Positions 23,901-34,785 of a stretch of 64,000 bases of DNA are shown here, piece by piece; position 1 is the stretch's first letter; each line of letters starts with the position of its first letter. The notes below the pieces were generated by a model, which ran no database searches, was not told the DNA's origin, and saw only the letters and a program-made list of their open reading frames with translations. The position numbers were made by a program, and so were the translations under genes. The DNA comes from Pleurostoma richardsiae (lineage: Eukaryota > Ascomycota > Sordariomycetes > Calosphaeriales > Pleurostomataceae): NCBI GenBank assembly GCA_030052745.1, contig JANBVO010000005.1:248001-312000 (forward strand), read 5' to 3'.

Positions 23901-26900
23901 GGATGAAGGATGGGGGAGGTCGGATTGTGGAGGTGCTGCGCTGTCCATTCTGCGGAGAGATGTCCTCGAAACGAGACTCGAGACAGCCCAAGTAAACCTA
24001 CCCAAGGTACCTACCAAGCAGGTACTTCCCCGGTGCAGGTCTACCTGAGGTGACCTTATCTCACAATTGCTTGATGTCACCATGTCTTCCATGCTCGGCT
24101 GCCAATATGAAGAAAAAGGACAAGAGGTAAGGTAGAGAGGGGGGGACAGGAAAGGAAGAAGACGGGGTATCAACACTCAGGGACGACAACTTCCATCCGT
24201 CAATACGCGAAGCCTACCTGGTACCTACCTAATGTACCTTGGGTACCTACCAACCTTACTTATAGGTCAGACTCGGTGCAGAGCGCAGAGAATGGCAAAG
24301 GCAGAAGGCACACCCTCGGCACCGATCGGAGACGGCCGGTCTTTCTTTCCTGGTTTGTCCTTGCGGTCGTGCCTTCCAGCAATTCTGCATCCACACCATA
24401 CGGCACCCGCATGTACCTTCCATCGTAGGCACTGCAGGCGCTTCAGGCATCTGGATCACACCTTAACGGCGATAAGGCAATGTAGGTACCGGCCAGACAA
24501 GACCAATAGCGAACGACCTCGGCCGTGGTGTCATTGCCTGTCCTGCCTCTAGTCGGCTTGCGTGTTGGGTACCGAGTGCTTCAGACGTCCATGTGTATTT
24601 GCTTAGCCCAAACAGCCCATGAGTACCTGTTTGCAGCTCGCACGAAACGCGTCTTTTCTCGCAGTAAGAGCGAGCTGGACAAATGCTCAGGACAGCGCGT
24701 CCACTCAGCCATTAGGCGAGCCCCAGCATGGAAGGAACATCCCATGCATCAGAGAAATGCCTCATCGAGGTCAGGCAAGAACCACCCAAGCTGATCAGAG
24801 GGCAAGAGAGACACTCGAACTCGAAGCGCCTATCGTCGAATTGAGGCTCTGTCCCCAGACTGATGGTCCGTCTGATAGCGTCTCTACCGACTTCACAGGG
24901 TCATGGCAGCGGCCGGTTGTTAGAGAGCCAACCCAGGGCGGATGTAGATATTGTTGAGCTCACCGACCTTGCGTGAACAGCAAAGTACTCTTCTCCGAAT
25001 TCCCCGATACATATACGGAGTCCACCGTCTGACGATGCCGGAAGTAAGCGAAGGATCTAGGATCAGCGGGTAAACACGCTCACGCAAAACCGAGCCACAG
25101 CTTCGGGAAGCCGTCCACATCAAAGAACGGGGTTCATGCTACCCTTGCTCTGTCTCTCACCAGGGCTCGAGGGCGGTCCAAGGTGCATACGGCCAATGCG
25201 GTCCGGCAATGGGAGGCCGAGGCCTATTGGAGGTGAAGACTCCACCGAGATCATGCAGGTCATGCCGTCGGTGTGCTGAATAGACGGCATCACATCACGC
25301 TACAGAATCAGTCTCAGAGACTGACACGTAGCCATCGTCGGCACAGACGCCAAAAGATGCGTTATCTCTCAGTGTCTTAGCTGCTATTCCTGTGCCCCAC
25401 GATGAAACCGGGCAGTCGCAGTTGCTGAGGGAGATACGTCGCATACCCAGAATGCATTCGGCGTGATAGGACGGAAAAGGTAGGGATAGAGGTGACAGTG
25501 AACCGTACACCTACGGCGCGTGCGTCTCGAGAGGCTAGCAATGCAGCTAGGTTGGGTAGTAGGAAGGAGGGTATCTCCCCGCGCCAAACAGCTGCGAGCG
25601 CAGGCTTTGTTCCGGGCCGTGTACTGGCTGAGAGACCGTGGAGGAGGGGTGCGAGTTGCACCGCGTCTCGTCGCACAAACTCTTCGTCAGGCACACTCGA
25701 CTTGCGCCGGCTGCCATACATGTAGAAGAGGCTTACACAACAAGGCCGATACAAGGCGACAAGCCACACATCACACGCCGTAATCCGCGTGCAGCTGTCG
25801 TCTCGGATGGAGGGGGCGGGCCGGGTGGACGGCGAGCGCGGTAGCCGGCTGGAAAGGGGGCCTTGCAGGTGATGTGGCAACCAAACAACCTGACGCCTCA
25901 CCGTGGGCCATAATCAGATCCCGCACAGCAACGCAGGTGGGGTTTGCAGGCGATGTGTGCGTTGGCCCTTCATACCACTTTCTAGAGCCTCCATCTCGGC
26001 CACCCAGCAGGAGATGCAGGAGCAAGTCACGAGCGGAGGGGGGACGCACGATGCCGAATCATAGTCGGGGGCTGCCCAAAGGAGCGGGCAAGGAGGGCCA
26101 GAGCGAAAGCCAAATGGATGGAATCTCGACCCAGGAAGCCCCGATTTGTTCTCGATCAGGCCCAATCGTTCTTCAGGCCCCTCCAATAACTCTGGGGCGG
26201 CTGGGGGTGGACGGAGGGGATTTGGGCGGGAGGGGGGAATCGGCGGAGACTGCTAGATGGGGCTACCTTCGGCCCTCCAGGGTCTTTTTCCCGCTGAGTG
26301 CTCGGCCGGGGGTTCGTTTCTTCGAGCGGTTGCCAGAGGCACGCCGGCATGGTGAGCCCCCCCTGACCTATTGGAGAGGCGGTCGTGGTGAGGCTGGCGG
26401 CATGGCACAAGCCGGTGAAGACATCTATTGGATGAATTGGCACCGGCTGTGCTTGGAAAGAGGTGCCGATGCGGCAGAGGGAGGGAACGAGGACAACTCG
26501 GCACGAGGTTGAGGAGGTCGAAATAGGGAGGGTGAAGAGATATGCAAAGGACAGACGACAGAGAGCCCGTCCTATGCGTTCATTAGATGTGGCCCTCGAT
26601 GCCTCGATGCGCGATGCGAGATGGTTAGAGCTATAGGGTCCACGTGGACTTGCAAGAGCGCAGAGCATACCGAGTGGCAGACGAGGGCTATCGTACCGAG
26701 TACATCTGCGACTCGAATCGAGGTGCATTCACTCTTATCAGCCAAGGCCGGGGAAGAAGGCATCATCATCTCAATCGCCCAGACGCGAGTCCCTGCCACC
26801 AGGCGTGCATCATGCCCTGGTACGTCTTCCACCCCCGAGTGCATCGATCGATGGGCAAGTTGTCCCCCATTGATGCAATGCAATGGATCGCAGGCAGAGT

Positions 26901-27815
26901 GCGGCGCCGACGAGCCTATCGCGCCGTACGATAATTAATAACCTTCTTTTTATTTCTTTCATAACAACCGCCATCCGTCCCTCTTGTAGCTCCCACCCCC
27001 GTTCCCCCGTCCCCCGTCCTTCCTCAACAGCATCTGAAACCCACCTGAACCGGCCTAGATTTTTCTCCTTATATTATCTGTATCAGCGTCTCTCCGCCGT
27101 CTGTGTCCGGCTGGCTTGGCCCTGGTCTGGCTTGAACGCTCTCCTTCCCCGATCGGGCCACGATAATTTTGGCCATTGTGACCTTGTGAGAGCGACTGCA
27201 GTGCAGGTTACTCAGACCTGCTCTAGACCTGCGCGGAGGTACTCCGTCCCCTCTCTGCCCACCCAGGACGGCAAGTCACCGAGTCTCGCCGGTGAAGCGC
27301 CTTTGCCTTCCTCCGCCCTCGGCTTTCGGGTCGTCCCATCTCGCATCCGGACTAGCACAATTTTCGTGTAACCCGCGCTCGACGACGTTCTTTTTTCCCT
27401 TCCCGCGGCCCAACACATTAGATCTGGCGGCACAGAGCTGCAGACAGAACGCCCCCCTGCTCCGTCACAAGTCACAAAAAGTCACGAACCCCCTTTTGAG
27501 CGTTGCCCTTAGCTTAGCTCAACTTATATTAAACCCGGCCGCTCCTGCCCTCACCGTCTTCACCGAACCACCCCCCACACGTTATCACCATATCTGATAA
27601 AATCTAGAACTGCTTTTTTCCCAAGCTAATCTCCGAACCCCGCATCTTCTTCTCGTTCGATTCTTGTCTTTAATTCTTTATTTCCACCTTCGTCCCCCTA
27701 ATATCCCGGTATCCTGGGGTGGTATAGCGGCGTTCTGTTGGAGGACGGAAGGCCCTTCTGCACGTGGTTTGAACGATGTGGCAGTAGCATCAAGGAGGGC
27801 TCGCGAAGTCAGAGA
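20994..27815. other. Gene-poor region, 6.8 kb
   Basis: No frame in this stretch begins with ATG, shows family motifs and fits splice signals. Overlapping frames of 170-240 codons at 23272-23991 (-), 25377-25901 (-), 25874-26512 (+) and 26156-26728 (-) start at non-ATG codons or lack domain character. Clusters of GGTACCTACC-like motifs lie at 24001-24050 and 24213-24256. The last 800-900 bp, from about 26940 onward, are pyrimidine-rich and probably contain the transcription start and long leader of the downstream zinc/caspase-like gene. The rest may be regulatory DNA, non-coding transcription units or decayed sequence. Confidence 0.5.
26940..27110 (+). promoter_or_regulatory. Pyrimidine-rich block, probable start of a long 5' leader
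   Basis: The block is rich in TTTCTTT and CCCCCGTCCC runs and lies about 0.7-0.9 kb before the ATG at 27816. No gene lies between them. Such blocks commonly precede fungal transcription starts, so a long untranslated leader, possibly with an intron, is inferred. Confidence 0.3.
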
Positions 27816-29618
27816 ATGCATCCGCCCCCCAGCCTGGCTGAGGCCCCTCCGAAGACTGAAGATCCTCGACCGGGCCTGAACAGGCCGATGAGTCCCACGG
27901 AAGTGGTCAACCAGCACACACCGTCCGCCTCTCCACCCGTGAGGAAGGACACCAACTCATCCATCGTCACAACTGCGACGACTGCTTCTGCCGCCACGGT
28001 CAGAACCGATGGCAGCGTAGCCACCTCGTACAGCTCCGAGTCGTCGCCCACCTACGCGAGCCAGGCCATCTTCTCAGTCAAGGATGGATCTGACGTGGCC
28101 AATGGCCGCCGTGCGAACCGCCGGCGGACTGGTCCGCTGTCTGCGGAGCAACGCGAGAAAGCAGCGTTGATCAGGAAACTCGGCGCCTGTAGTGACTGTC
28201 GGAGGAGAAGAGTCGCCGTAAGTGCATGTGCTGCTTGGCTCTCATCTGCGTGAACATGCACTCACCTTATCTGCCGGGAAGTGCAACCCTCTTCACCACA
28301 ACATGACGTGGGAGGACGCCGTGAGGAAGTACAGGTCCCACAGCCCAAACGGCTTGCAGGATCTCCCTCCACTCGCTGGTCGCCCTATCAGTCCGGCGGC
28401 TATGAACAACCATAGGTTCACTCACGATCCTCAGGACATGGAGATCGACTCGACTCCGAACCACCATCACCCAGGCAGAGCACCGCTCAGCGAGGCCCGT
28501 ATTCGTACGCCGCTTCCGTCGGGGCCTCGGTTGGAGAAGACTGCAGCGGCGGCCATTGCCTTGCCCGGGATTGACAGCCTGAAGTCGGATTTGCAAGGCG
28601 CCGCTTCCAGGATTCTGTCCAGCCCTCACCGCAGCCGCTACACCGCCGCCCACGCGCTACTGTTGTACTGGCAGGATGACGACGACATGGGCGTGCGGGC
28701 AGCCGTCGAGGAGCTGCGCGAAGTGCTCGAGAGGCACTACCACTATACGTTTGAAATCTCAGCCATACCTTCATCTTCTGACGAGTGTAAAAGCTCCTGG
28801 AGATGGCTGTCGCGAAAGATCAACGACTTCGTTGATAATCGCGATCAGCGGGACGTTTTGAAATTTGTCTACTACAATGGACATAGCTATCTCGATGGTA
28901 ATCGGGACATGGTTCTCGCGAGGTACGTGCGAATCTCTTTGTCTCTCCCATGTGTTATTAGTGAGGAGTGAAGGAAAGCTCTCAGACCGTGGACTCATGG
29001 CATCCACCGCGCAGTTCCAAGAACCCTGAGGAGGCCTCCACGATCCGCTGGAGCGGCATCCAGCAGATCCTCGAAGAAGCCGTCTCCGACACCCTCATCG
29101 TCATGGACGCGGCCTACTTCCCGTCATCCAAAATGGCACGTCAGCAAGGTGTGCTCGAGATAGTCACGGCGGCCGCTTCGGAGGATCAGTCCCGCCTCCT
29201 GGAACGGAGCGTTTTCACGCGCGCCTTGACCGACCAGCTGCGGACGCGCGCCGCCCAGCGATTCATGAACCCCCTGACTGCCGCCGAGTTGCACGCGCGC
29301 CTGCTCTCGGCGTACCCTAAAATGATACAGGACCGCCACCCTGAGACCGAAGCCCTCACCAGCTTCCCCTGTCCGCTACACATGCAAATGTGTGGCAGCG
29401 GCCGACTGCCCTCCATACAGCTGGCGCCTCTTTCGCGGAGCAGCAGCCTGCCGTTCGGCAGCATCGAGGCCGCTCAAGCTGGACCGGAGGTCAGTATGAC
29501 GATCCGGCTGACTGACGACGCGCTCAACATGGAGGCGTGGGCCGAGTGGCTCCGGATGATGCCGGAGGGGATCAAGGATGTCAAGGTGGACGGTCCTTAT
29601 CGCACTACGTTTCGGTGA
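27816..29618 (+). CDS. Half-zinc-cluster protein with caspase-like, probably inactive, region
   Basis: Exons 27816-28217, 28282-28922 and 29015-29618 are joined by GT-AG introns of 64 and 92 bp and give 548 aa. The N-terminal 110 residues are Ser/Thr/Pro-rich. Residues 125-135 read CSDCRRRRVAC, the first half of a Zn2Cys6 DNA-binding cluster (Cys125, Cys128, Cys135). It continues into HHNMTWED rather than the second half, and intron 1 falls exactly before the third Cys. Residues 225-460 look like a caspase/metacaspase p20 fold: LLLYWQDDDD, VYYNGHSYLDG (His335 in the catalytic-His position) and LIVMDAAYFP. The catalytic Cys of the D-x-C-H motif is replaced by Ala381. It is therefore probably a nuclear regulator or scaffold, not a peptidase. 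The fold assignment is my inference; the exon structure and conservation style are convincing. Confidence 0.85.
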
Positions 29619-30826
29619 CAATACGTCACCCACATGACAGCAGCAACCACTATACGTTTCTCTATATATACATGTTTCCTTGTCAGGATTCTGTACGGGC
29701 TGGTCACTAAGCTGCTGGCCGCCCAACCTACCAAGCAACGACAGTCGGGGGAGTATATTCCCCGACGAAAATGACAAACGAGAAAAGCATGACGATTCCT
29801 TCTTCTTTTCTTCTTCCTTCTCCCTACCTGTTTTCAGGGACAGGATTGTTGCACAGAACAGCCACCCTGTTTCATGTTGGCCACACCAGAATGCGAAAAA
29901 GCGTTTCATAAAAAAAAGCCCTACGAGTTTTCACTTGTCGATATTGTTTATTTCTCTTCCCATCTCCTCCGCTGGGAAAGGGGGCAACATGTACGGGAGG
30001 ATCTTATCTTGAGGATGCTGTGCGGCCGAAACGTCGCGTCGTACTCCTTAAGTGTAAGCTGTTCACCCTGTTTGCAACTGTGGGAATAGGTGAAGGAAGG
30101 CGAGGCTTTCACGAGAGGGGAGAGACGGTGTATCGCAGGGTCGCCCGGCGATGCCGGAATATGCAAGCCTCTGCGGGATGAGTGTTGTGATACCATAAAA
30201 ATAACGTCGAGATTGGGGGAAGGAGGAAAAGCTGGCTTTCTGGCACATACATGCTTTGAATGACCGTGTGGGTATAAAGCCGAGGGGGTCTCGAATGACA
30301 CGATGTCTCTCTTACGACAATGAAATGCTATGCCTTTTCACTCTCAGTCACGTCTCTTGCCTCTTGCTTACTTTGCACGCGTTGTTCTGCCGTGGTTCTC
30401 GATCGATTCTTCATTGTGCGAGTTTCTGTCATCAACTCTGATGGGCGTGCCCACCCATTTAATGACCTTCAAGATGGTATTTCCCAGCAATACTAATGAA
30501 GCATAGCAGCCTAAAAACCACCTGCCGGCCTCTCGGCGCGGAGAGCAAAGTAAGTCATAAACGCCAGCCATGCTTTTATCTAAAGAACCATGCAAGCCCG
30601 CCTTATGGCCGAGGCTCCCTTCTCAAGAGAATGTACCGAACGGCTTCGAGAAGAAATTCCAACCTAACCGACCCAATGCAGACAGACAGGAGAACCACCA
30701 ACACGGAAGGCGCAGACCCTCTTTCACACGTCAGTCGACGCGGGACTCCTGCCCCTCACTCGACCCCACGCTGCCTTTCTCCTCCTCCCTACTCCCCTTC
30801 CGACAGCAGCGGCAGCGGCCCCTCGC
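29619..30826. other. Convergent 3' region, 1.2 kb
   Basis: The region separates the stop codon of the zinc/caspase-like gene from the stop codon of the leftward phospholipase B. It contains T- and A-rich runs (about 29800-29930) fitting 3' ends. No gene or repeat is seen. Confidence 0.6.
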
Positions 30827-32818
30827 CTAGAGAAGCGCCGCGAAGCCCACCACGCCCGCGACGCCGAGCGCGACCTTCCACGGCTGCGCGCCGCCGCGGC
30901 CCGAGACGAACCCGGCCGCGGCGTTCTCCTGGGCGGAGGTCTCGCCGTCGCCGATGATGAAGGTGGGCTCGTAGGCCCCGGTGTCGGAGGCGGTGTCCAG
31001 GGTGCCGTTCCAGCAGTACTTGGTGAAGCAGTCGGTGCACACGTCCGGGACGGCGGTGCCGGTGCGGTTGAGGCTGCGGCTGATGACGGCGCAGGCGACG
31101 CAGGCGGGCCAGTCCGAGTCGACGGTGCCGTTGCCCTGCGTGGCGGCGTCGTAGCCGTTGCGGATGATGTTGTTGCGCTGCTCGTCCGGGTAGGACGGCG
31201 TGAAGGTCGACACGTTGGACATGGCGGTGTAGGGCGCGTTGGGTATGTAGACGATCAGCGGCGGGACGGCGCCGCCCGACGAGAAGTTGGCCACGTCGCA
31301 GCCGAAGAAGGTCGGCCGCTGGTTGAGGCCGAGGTTGATGAAGGTGTGGTCGTCGGGGACGGCGGGGAACTGCGTGCCGTTGGCGATGGAGGACAGGCTC
31401 CGCTCGTAGGTGGCGCGCAGGGCGGTCCCGTTGGGCCAGTTGTACGTCGTGTCGGCGGAAGAGTCGACGGCGAAGATCACATCAACTGCGCGCAGCGGGT
31501 TGATGAGCGGCGCCAGCGGGATGTTCTGCAGGTCCTCGCCACCGTCGACAAGTGTGAGCTGCTGCGAGGACGCCCCCGGGTTGGTGTCGTTGTGGTAGCC
31601 CAGGAAGGGGTTGGGCGTGTACTGCGCAATGTCGTTGTTGTCATCGCCCAGGTCCTCCAGGATGTCCGTGATGGCGTTCAGGGCGAAGTCGGGCAGGTCG
31701 ACAACCGATGAGATGTTGTTGAGCAAGAAGCTGTTGAAGAGCGACGAGGAGGTGCCCATCACGTAGCCGTACTGGTCGAAGCCCCTGACGCAGTGCCCGT
31801 TCGAGGGAATCGAGCCGCCAGAGAAGTTGGACCCGAGGTACTCTGTCGGAGCGAAGCCGAAGACGGTCGGGTCGAAGGAGCCCATCTCGAAGGGGTTGAA
31901 CTCAAAGACGGTGGCGTTCAGAGAGATGACCGTCTCGTTCGGAGCGCGGCCGTCTGCTACCAAGAATGGGAAGGGGATCGAGGCGTCCTTGAAGTTGTCC
32001 GCCAGAGCGATGGAGGAGAAGGTGTAGGCGGGGCCTCCATCGGTGTCATTGATGAGCTGGTAAGACAGCGCCCGCCCCCAGTAGTCCGTGATGGAGGTGT
32101 CGAACCCAGCATCGGCCTTCTCGGCCACCTGGTCGGCGACGTCAATCCAGTAAGATGCCGTGTTCACAATCGAGATGCCAGGCTCCTCGGGGCCGGAGAA
32201 GATGGAGCTGTCGAACTGCCAGACGCTCGAGCCCTCGCTGCCGTCCCGCAGCTTCTCGACCGTGGTGAAGTTGTTGGCAAAGAGAGACCCTACCAGCCAG
32301 CCTCCGCCGGATAAGCCGGCAACATAGGTAGCAGCCTGCAGCAGCCCGCCGATGCCTCCCTCGTTGGTGGTGTTCGTGACGCGGCTGTCGGCAGCAGCGA
32401 GGAAGCCGGCGCCGTTCATCAGGGCACGGTAGCCGCCTCCGGAGACGGCGATGCCAATGTTTGGCAGAGCCGACACATTTGCACTGTGGCCTTTGACGTA
32501 GGAGGCGGGATCGAATTTGTCGGTCCCGGACCGGTTGAGGAACTCTATCATGGGCTGTAGCGTGGCATTGCGCCGCAGCTCTAGCCACGATGTCTCATTA
32601 GAGGATAAGCTGAGCGCATCACGGATGGTCGGCCGGTTGGACGGACAGTCGACGCTCTGGGGGGCATATCCGCCGCTTGGCGAGTTTGGAACTGCCCTGG
32701 GATGCGCCGGCCGGCCGTCCCGGGGGCGTGCCTGGAGCGGCGCATGAGGAACGGCGCTGGCGCTGGCAACGCCGACAAGGGCGGAGCATGACAACGCAAG
32801 CAGGACTGAGGGTAACAT
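30827..32818 (-). CDS. Phospholipase B / lysophospholipase (GPI-anchored type)
   Basis: A single exon of 663 codons starts at the ATG at 32816-32818; the frame further upstream has only non-ATG codons. A signal peptide covers about residues 1-22. The PLA2_B catalytic domain shows [11 protein letters not shown] (oxyanion region), GLSGGGW with the nucleophile Ser170, and [16 protein letters not shown] with the catalytic Asp. It has numerous N-glycosylation sites and a Cys-rich C-terminal part. The chain ends in a hydrophobic tail ([17 protein letters not shown]) preceded by small residues, as expected for a GPI-attachment signal. The enzyme removes acyl chains from phospholipids and lysophospholipids at the cell surface or outside the cell. 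Length and motifs fit fungal Plb proteins. Confidence 0.95.
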   Translation of the reverse strand: MLPSVLLALSCSALVGVASASAVPHAPLQARPRDGRPAHPRAVPNSPSGGYAPQSVDCPSNRPTIRDALSLSSNETSWLELRRNATLQPMIEFLNRSGTDKFDPASYVKGHSANVSALPNIGIAVSGGGYRALMNGAGFLAAADSRVTNTTNEGGIGGLLQAATYVAGLSGGGWLVGSLFANNFTTVEKLRDGSEGSSVWQFDSSIFSGPEEPGISIVNTASYWIDVADQVAEKADAGFDTSITDYWGRALSYQLINDTDGGPAYTFSSIALADNFKDASIPFPFLVADGRAPNETVISLNATVFEFNPFEMGSFDPTVFGFAPTEYLGSNFSGGSIPSNGHCVRGFDQYGYVMGTSSSLFNSFLLNNISSVVDLPDFALNAITDILEDLGDDNNDIAQYTPNPFLGYHNDTNPGASSQQLTLVDGGEDLQNIPLAPLINPLRAVDVIFAVDSSADTTYNWPNGTALRATYERSLSSIANGTQFPAVPDDHTFINLGLNQRPTFFGCDVANFSSGGAVPPLIVYIPNAPYTAMSNVSTFTPSYPDEQRNNIIRNGYDAATQGNGTVDSDWPACVACAVISRSLNRTGTAVPDVCTDCFTKYCWNGTLDTASDTGAYEPTFIIGDGETSAQENAAAGFVSGRGGAQPWKVALGVAGVVGFAALL

Positions 32819-34785
32819 GACGGTCGAACTGGGAATGATGATGACTAAAGTAACAAGAAGTAGCAGAGGCGGAAGCGGGACGGACAAAGGCAGGAGAGCC
32901 GCCGTTTGATGGTATGTGGTGCCTCAACCTCTTACTCGGGGAGTTGAGTGTGAGAGAGACAAAGTGAAAGTGAAGCCTCCTGCGGGACCCTCATTAACAA
33001 GGAGAATACTAGTGATTATTAACGGAGAGAGGCATCAGACAAAGACCGGGCCGCTGATGTAGGCAGGCCAACGAGGTGTCTTATTTCCTCTAGGTGAAGG
33101 CCCGGGCTGGAGCTGGAGCTGGAGCTGGAGCTGGTGCTGGTGCTGGTACTTGGTGCTGGGCTGAGTCGTGTGCTCGACCGGGCGCCTCGGCATGCCGCCA
33201 GGCCGCCCTACCCACCACGAAGACCCAAAGCTCTAGTTAGTCGGCGGGATCCAGTGTGACGCAATTAGCAGGATCGACTGGCTCGGTCTCAGTCAATTGA
33301 CAATGGCGCAGTCCACATGCAGAGGGACAGCCTTGCCTAACACGCGTATTCCTTGCCGTCGCATGTCTAGTGCTATGTCAGAGGTACCTGCTGCTGTGTC
33401 TCATTCCATCCTCCCATCCTCCTCCAAAGTGTGATACGCCGTATCGTCGTATCCAGGATACCTACAGACTAATCGAAGTACCCGCTTACAGATGATGTCG
33501 ATCGGAGAGTAACAGAGTCCGCCATCCCCCGTGCCAATTCGGTGATAGGCCATTAGCAGCACAGAAACCGTTACGGGGGACCCTGGATTTATTTGCCTGG
33601 GCGCAGCCAGCGGATGAGATGGAAACGGTCCAGCGGCAATGCAGTCATGCAATACACAGCCCAGCAGCCAATGAACACTTGCTGATGCTCGAGTCCTCGT
33701 CGCTATCATGTGCTCCCTCGGATATTCCCATGAAGATGTATGGATGCAGAAGGAATAAGATTTTAAAACCCTTGGCGGATGCCCTGACCGCCCGTCATGC
33801 CCTGCCCCTGCCCCTGCCCTGCTGAAGCTCCCCTGGGGCCTGGGAAAGGGGTCATCCCGGGGCGGGTTTGTGCGTGCGTTGTGTTGCGTGCGTGCGACGT
33901 AAACAAGCCACCCCCGGTGCCTTGCATGATCTTCAACTGGGATCGACGGAGCGGCCCCGGAGGATGCACCGATCGGGCTCCAATACTCCCCCGAGCCGGA
34001 TGGTGGGAAAAGCTGTGGGAGGGACTAGAGCACCTAGCTGCCTTAATTAGTTCATCGCGGCCGCTTCCTGAGCCTGCGCTGGCGCTCCCGCTGCCGTCGC
34101 TGTAGCTGGACGCGCAATCACCGCCACCTTGGCGCGCCGAACCTCCGAAGCTCCCGCTGCTTAAACTACCTACCTAATGCATAGTACATACCTTGTCTAC
34201 CTATCTCCCCACGTCGATAAGCTGGGAGGGAGCCTTCCCTGGTTGCTGTGCCTCGATGTCAGCACGAGATTCAGGCAGTTGGACCGTGATGTATTCGATG
34301 TCAGCGGCAGCTCCGCCACAAATCATCACAGAGCCACTTTGGAGCTTCCTCAATGAGAGTATTGCAGTGTTTCGGGAGCCGGGCTCGCTGACACTCCCTG
34401 ATGGGCCTCACCTGGGAACCCTTGTCGCAGAAGCAACCATTTCATGTCCTAGAGGGGCGAATTCAGCGAAAGAGAGGCAGATGTCGCTCCAGATGTCTCC
34501 GTAATGTGCTTAATAAGCGGAAGCTGGACTTCTCTTCTACTCCGTTCGTTGTGTTCAGGCGTTCCCTGTAATCTATCACAGACAGCCTAAGGTTGCACGA
34601 CGTCCAGCAGAGGAAGAGAGGGAAAGTAGGGCGAGCTTACAAGCTCTCTAAAACAAGCTTCTAGATGATCGCATATGAAGTCATGATTGCTCCTCCCTGG
34701 CCCGGCATCTTTTTTCTCTAAGCCCTACCACTACTCTAGAACGGTGCTAGGAAAGAAAGGACAGCCCACATCCCGACACCGGCAC
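32819..34785. other. Intergenic region: phospholipase B promoter and HIS4 3' side
   Basis: About 2 kb without a gene. It holds a hexamer microsatellite (33105-33157, listed separately), a CCCTGC run at about 33797-33820, and a short TACCTACC-type cluster at 34168-34205. No supportable coding frame was found. Confidence 0.55.
33105..33157. repeat. Microsatellite (GGAGCT)n / (GGTGCT)n
   Basis: About four GGAGCT units pass directly into about four GGTGCT-like units. It lies about 290 bp upstream of the phospholipase B ATG, in the promoter region. The two halves differ by one base per unit, so the array likely grew from a single hexamer. Confidence 0.85.

Noticed and set aside
23272-23991. 239-codon frame in the gene-poor stretch
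   Set aside because: It opens with TTG, overlaps other frames of similar length, and its composition (Ser/Arg/Pro/Cys scatter) is typical of random translation.
25874-26728. Overlapping frames of 212 (+) and 190 (-) codons
   Set aside because: They lie on opposite strands with no domain, no splice extension and no plausible homologue. I could not choose either as real.
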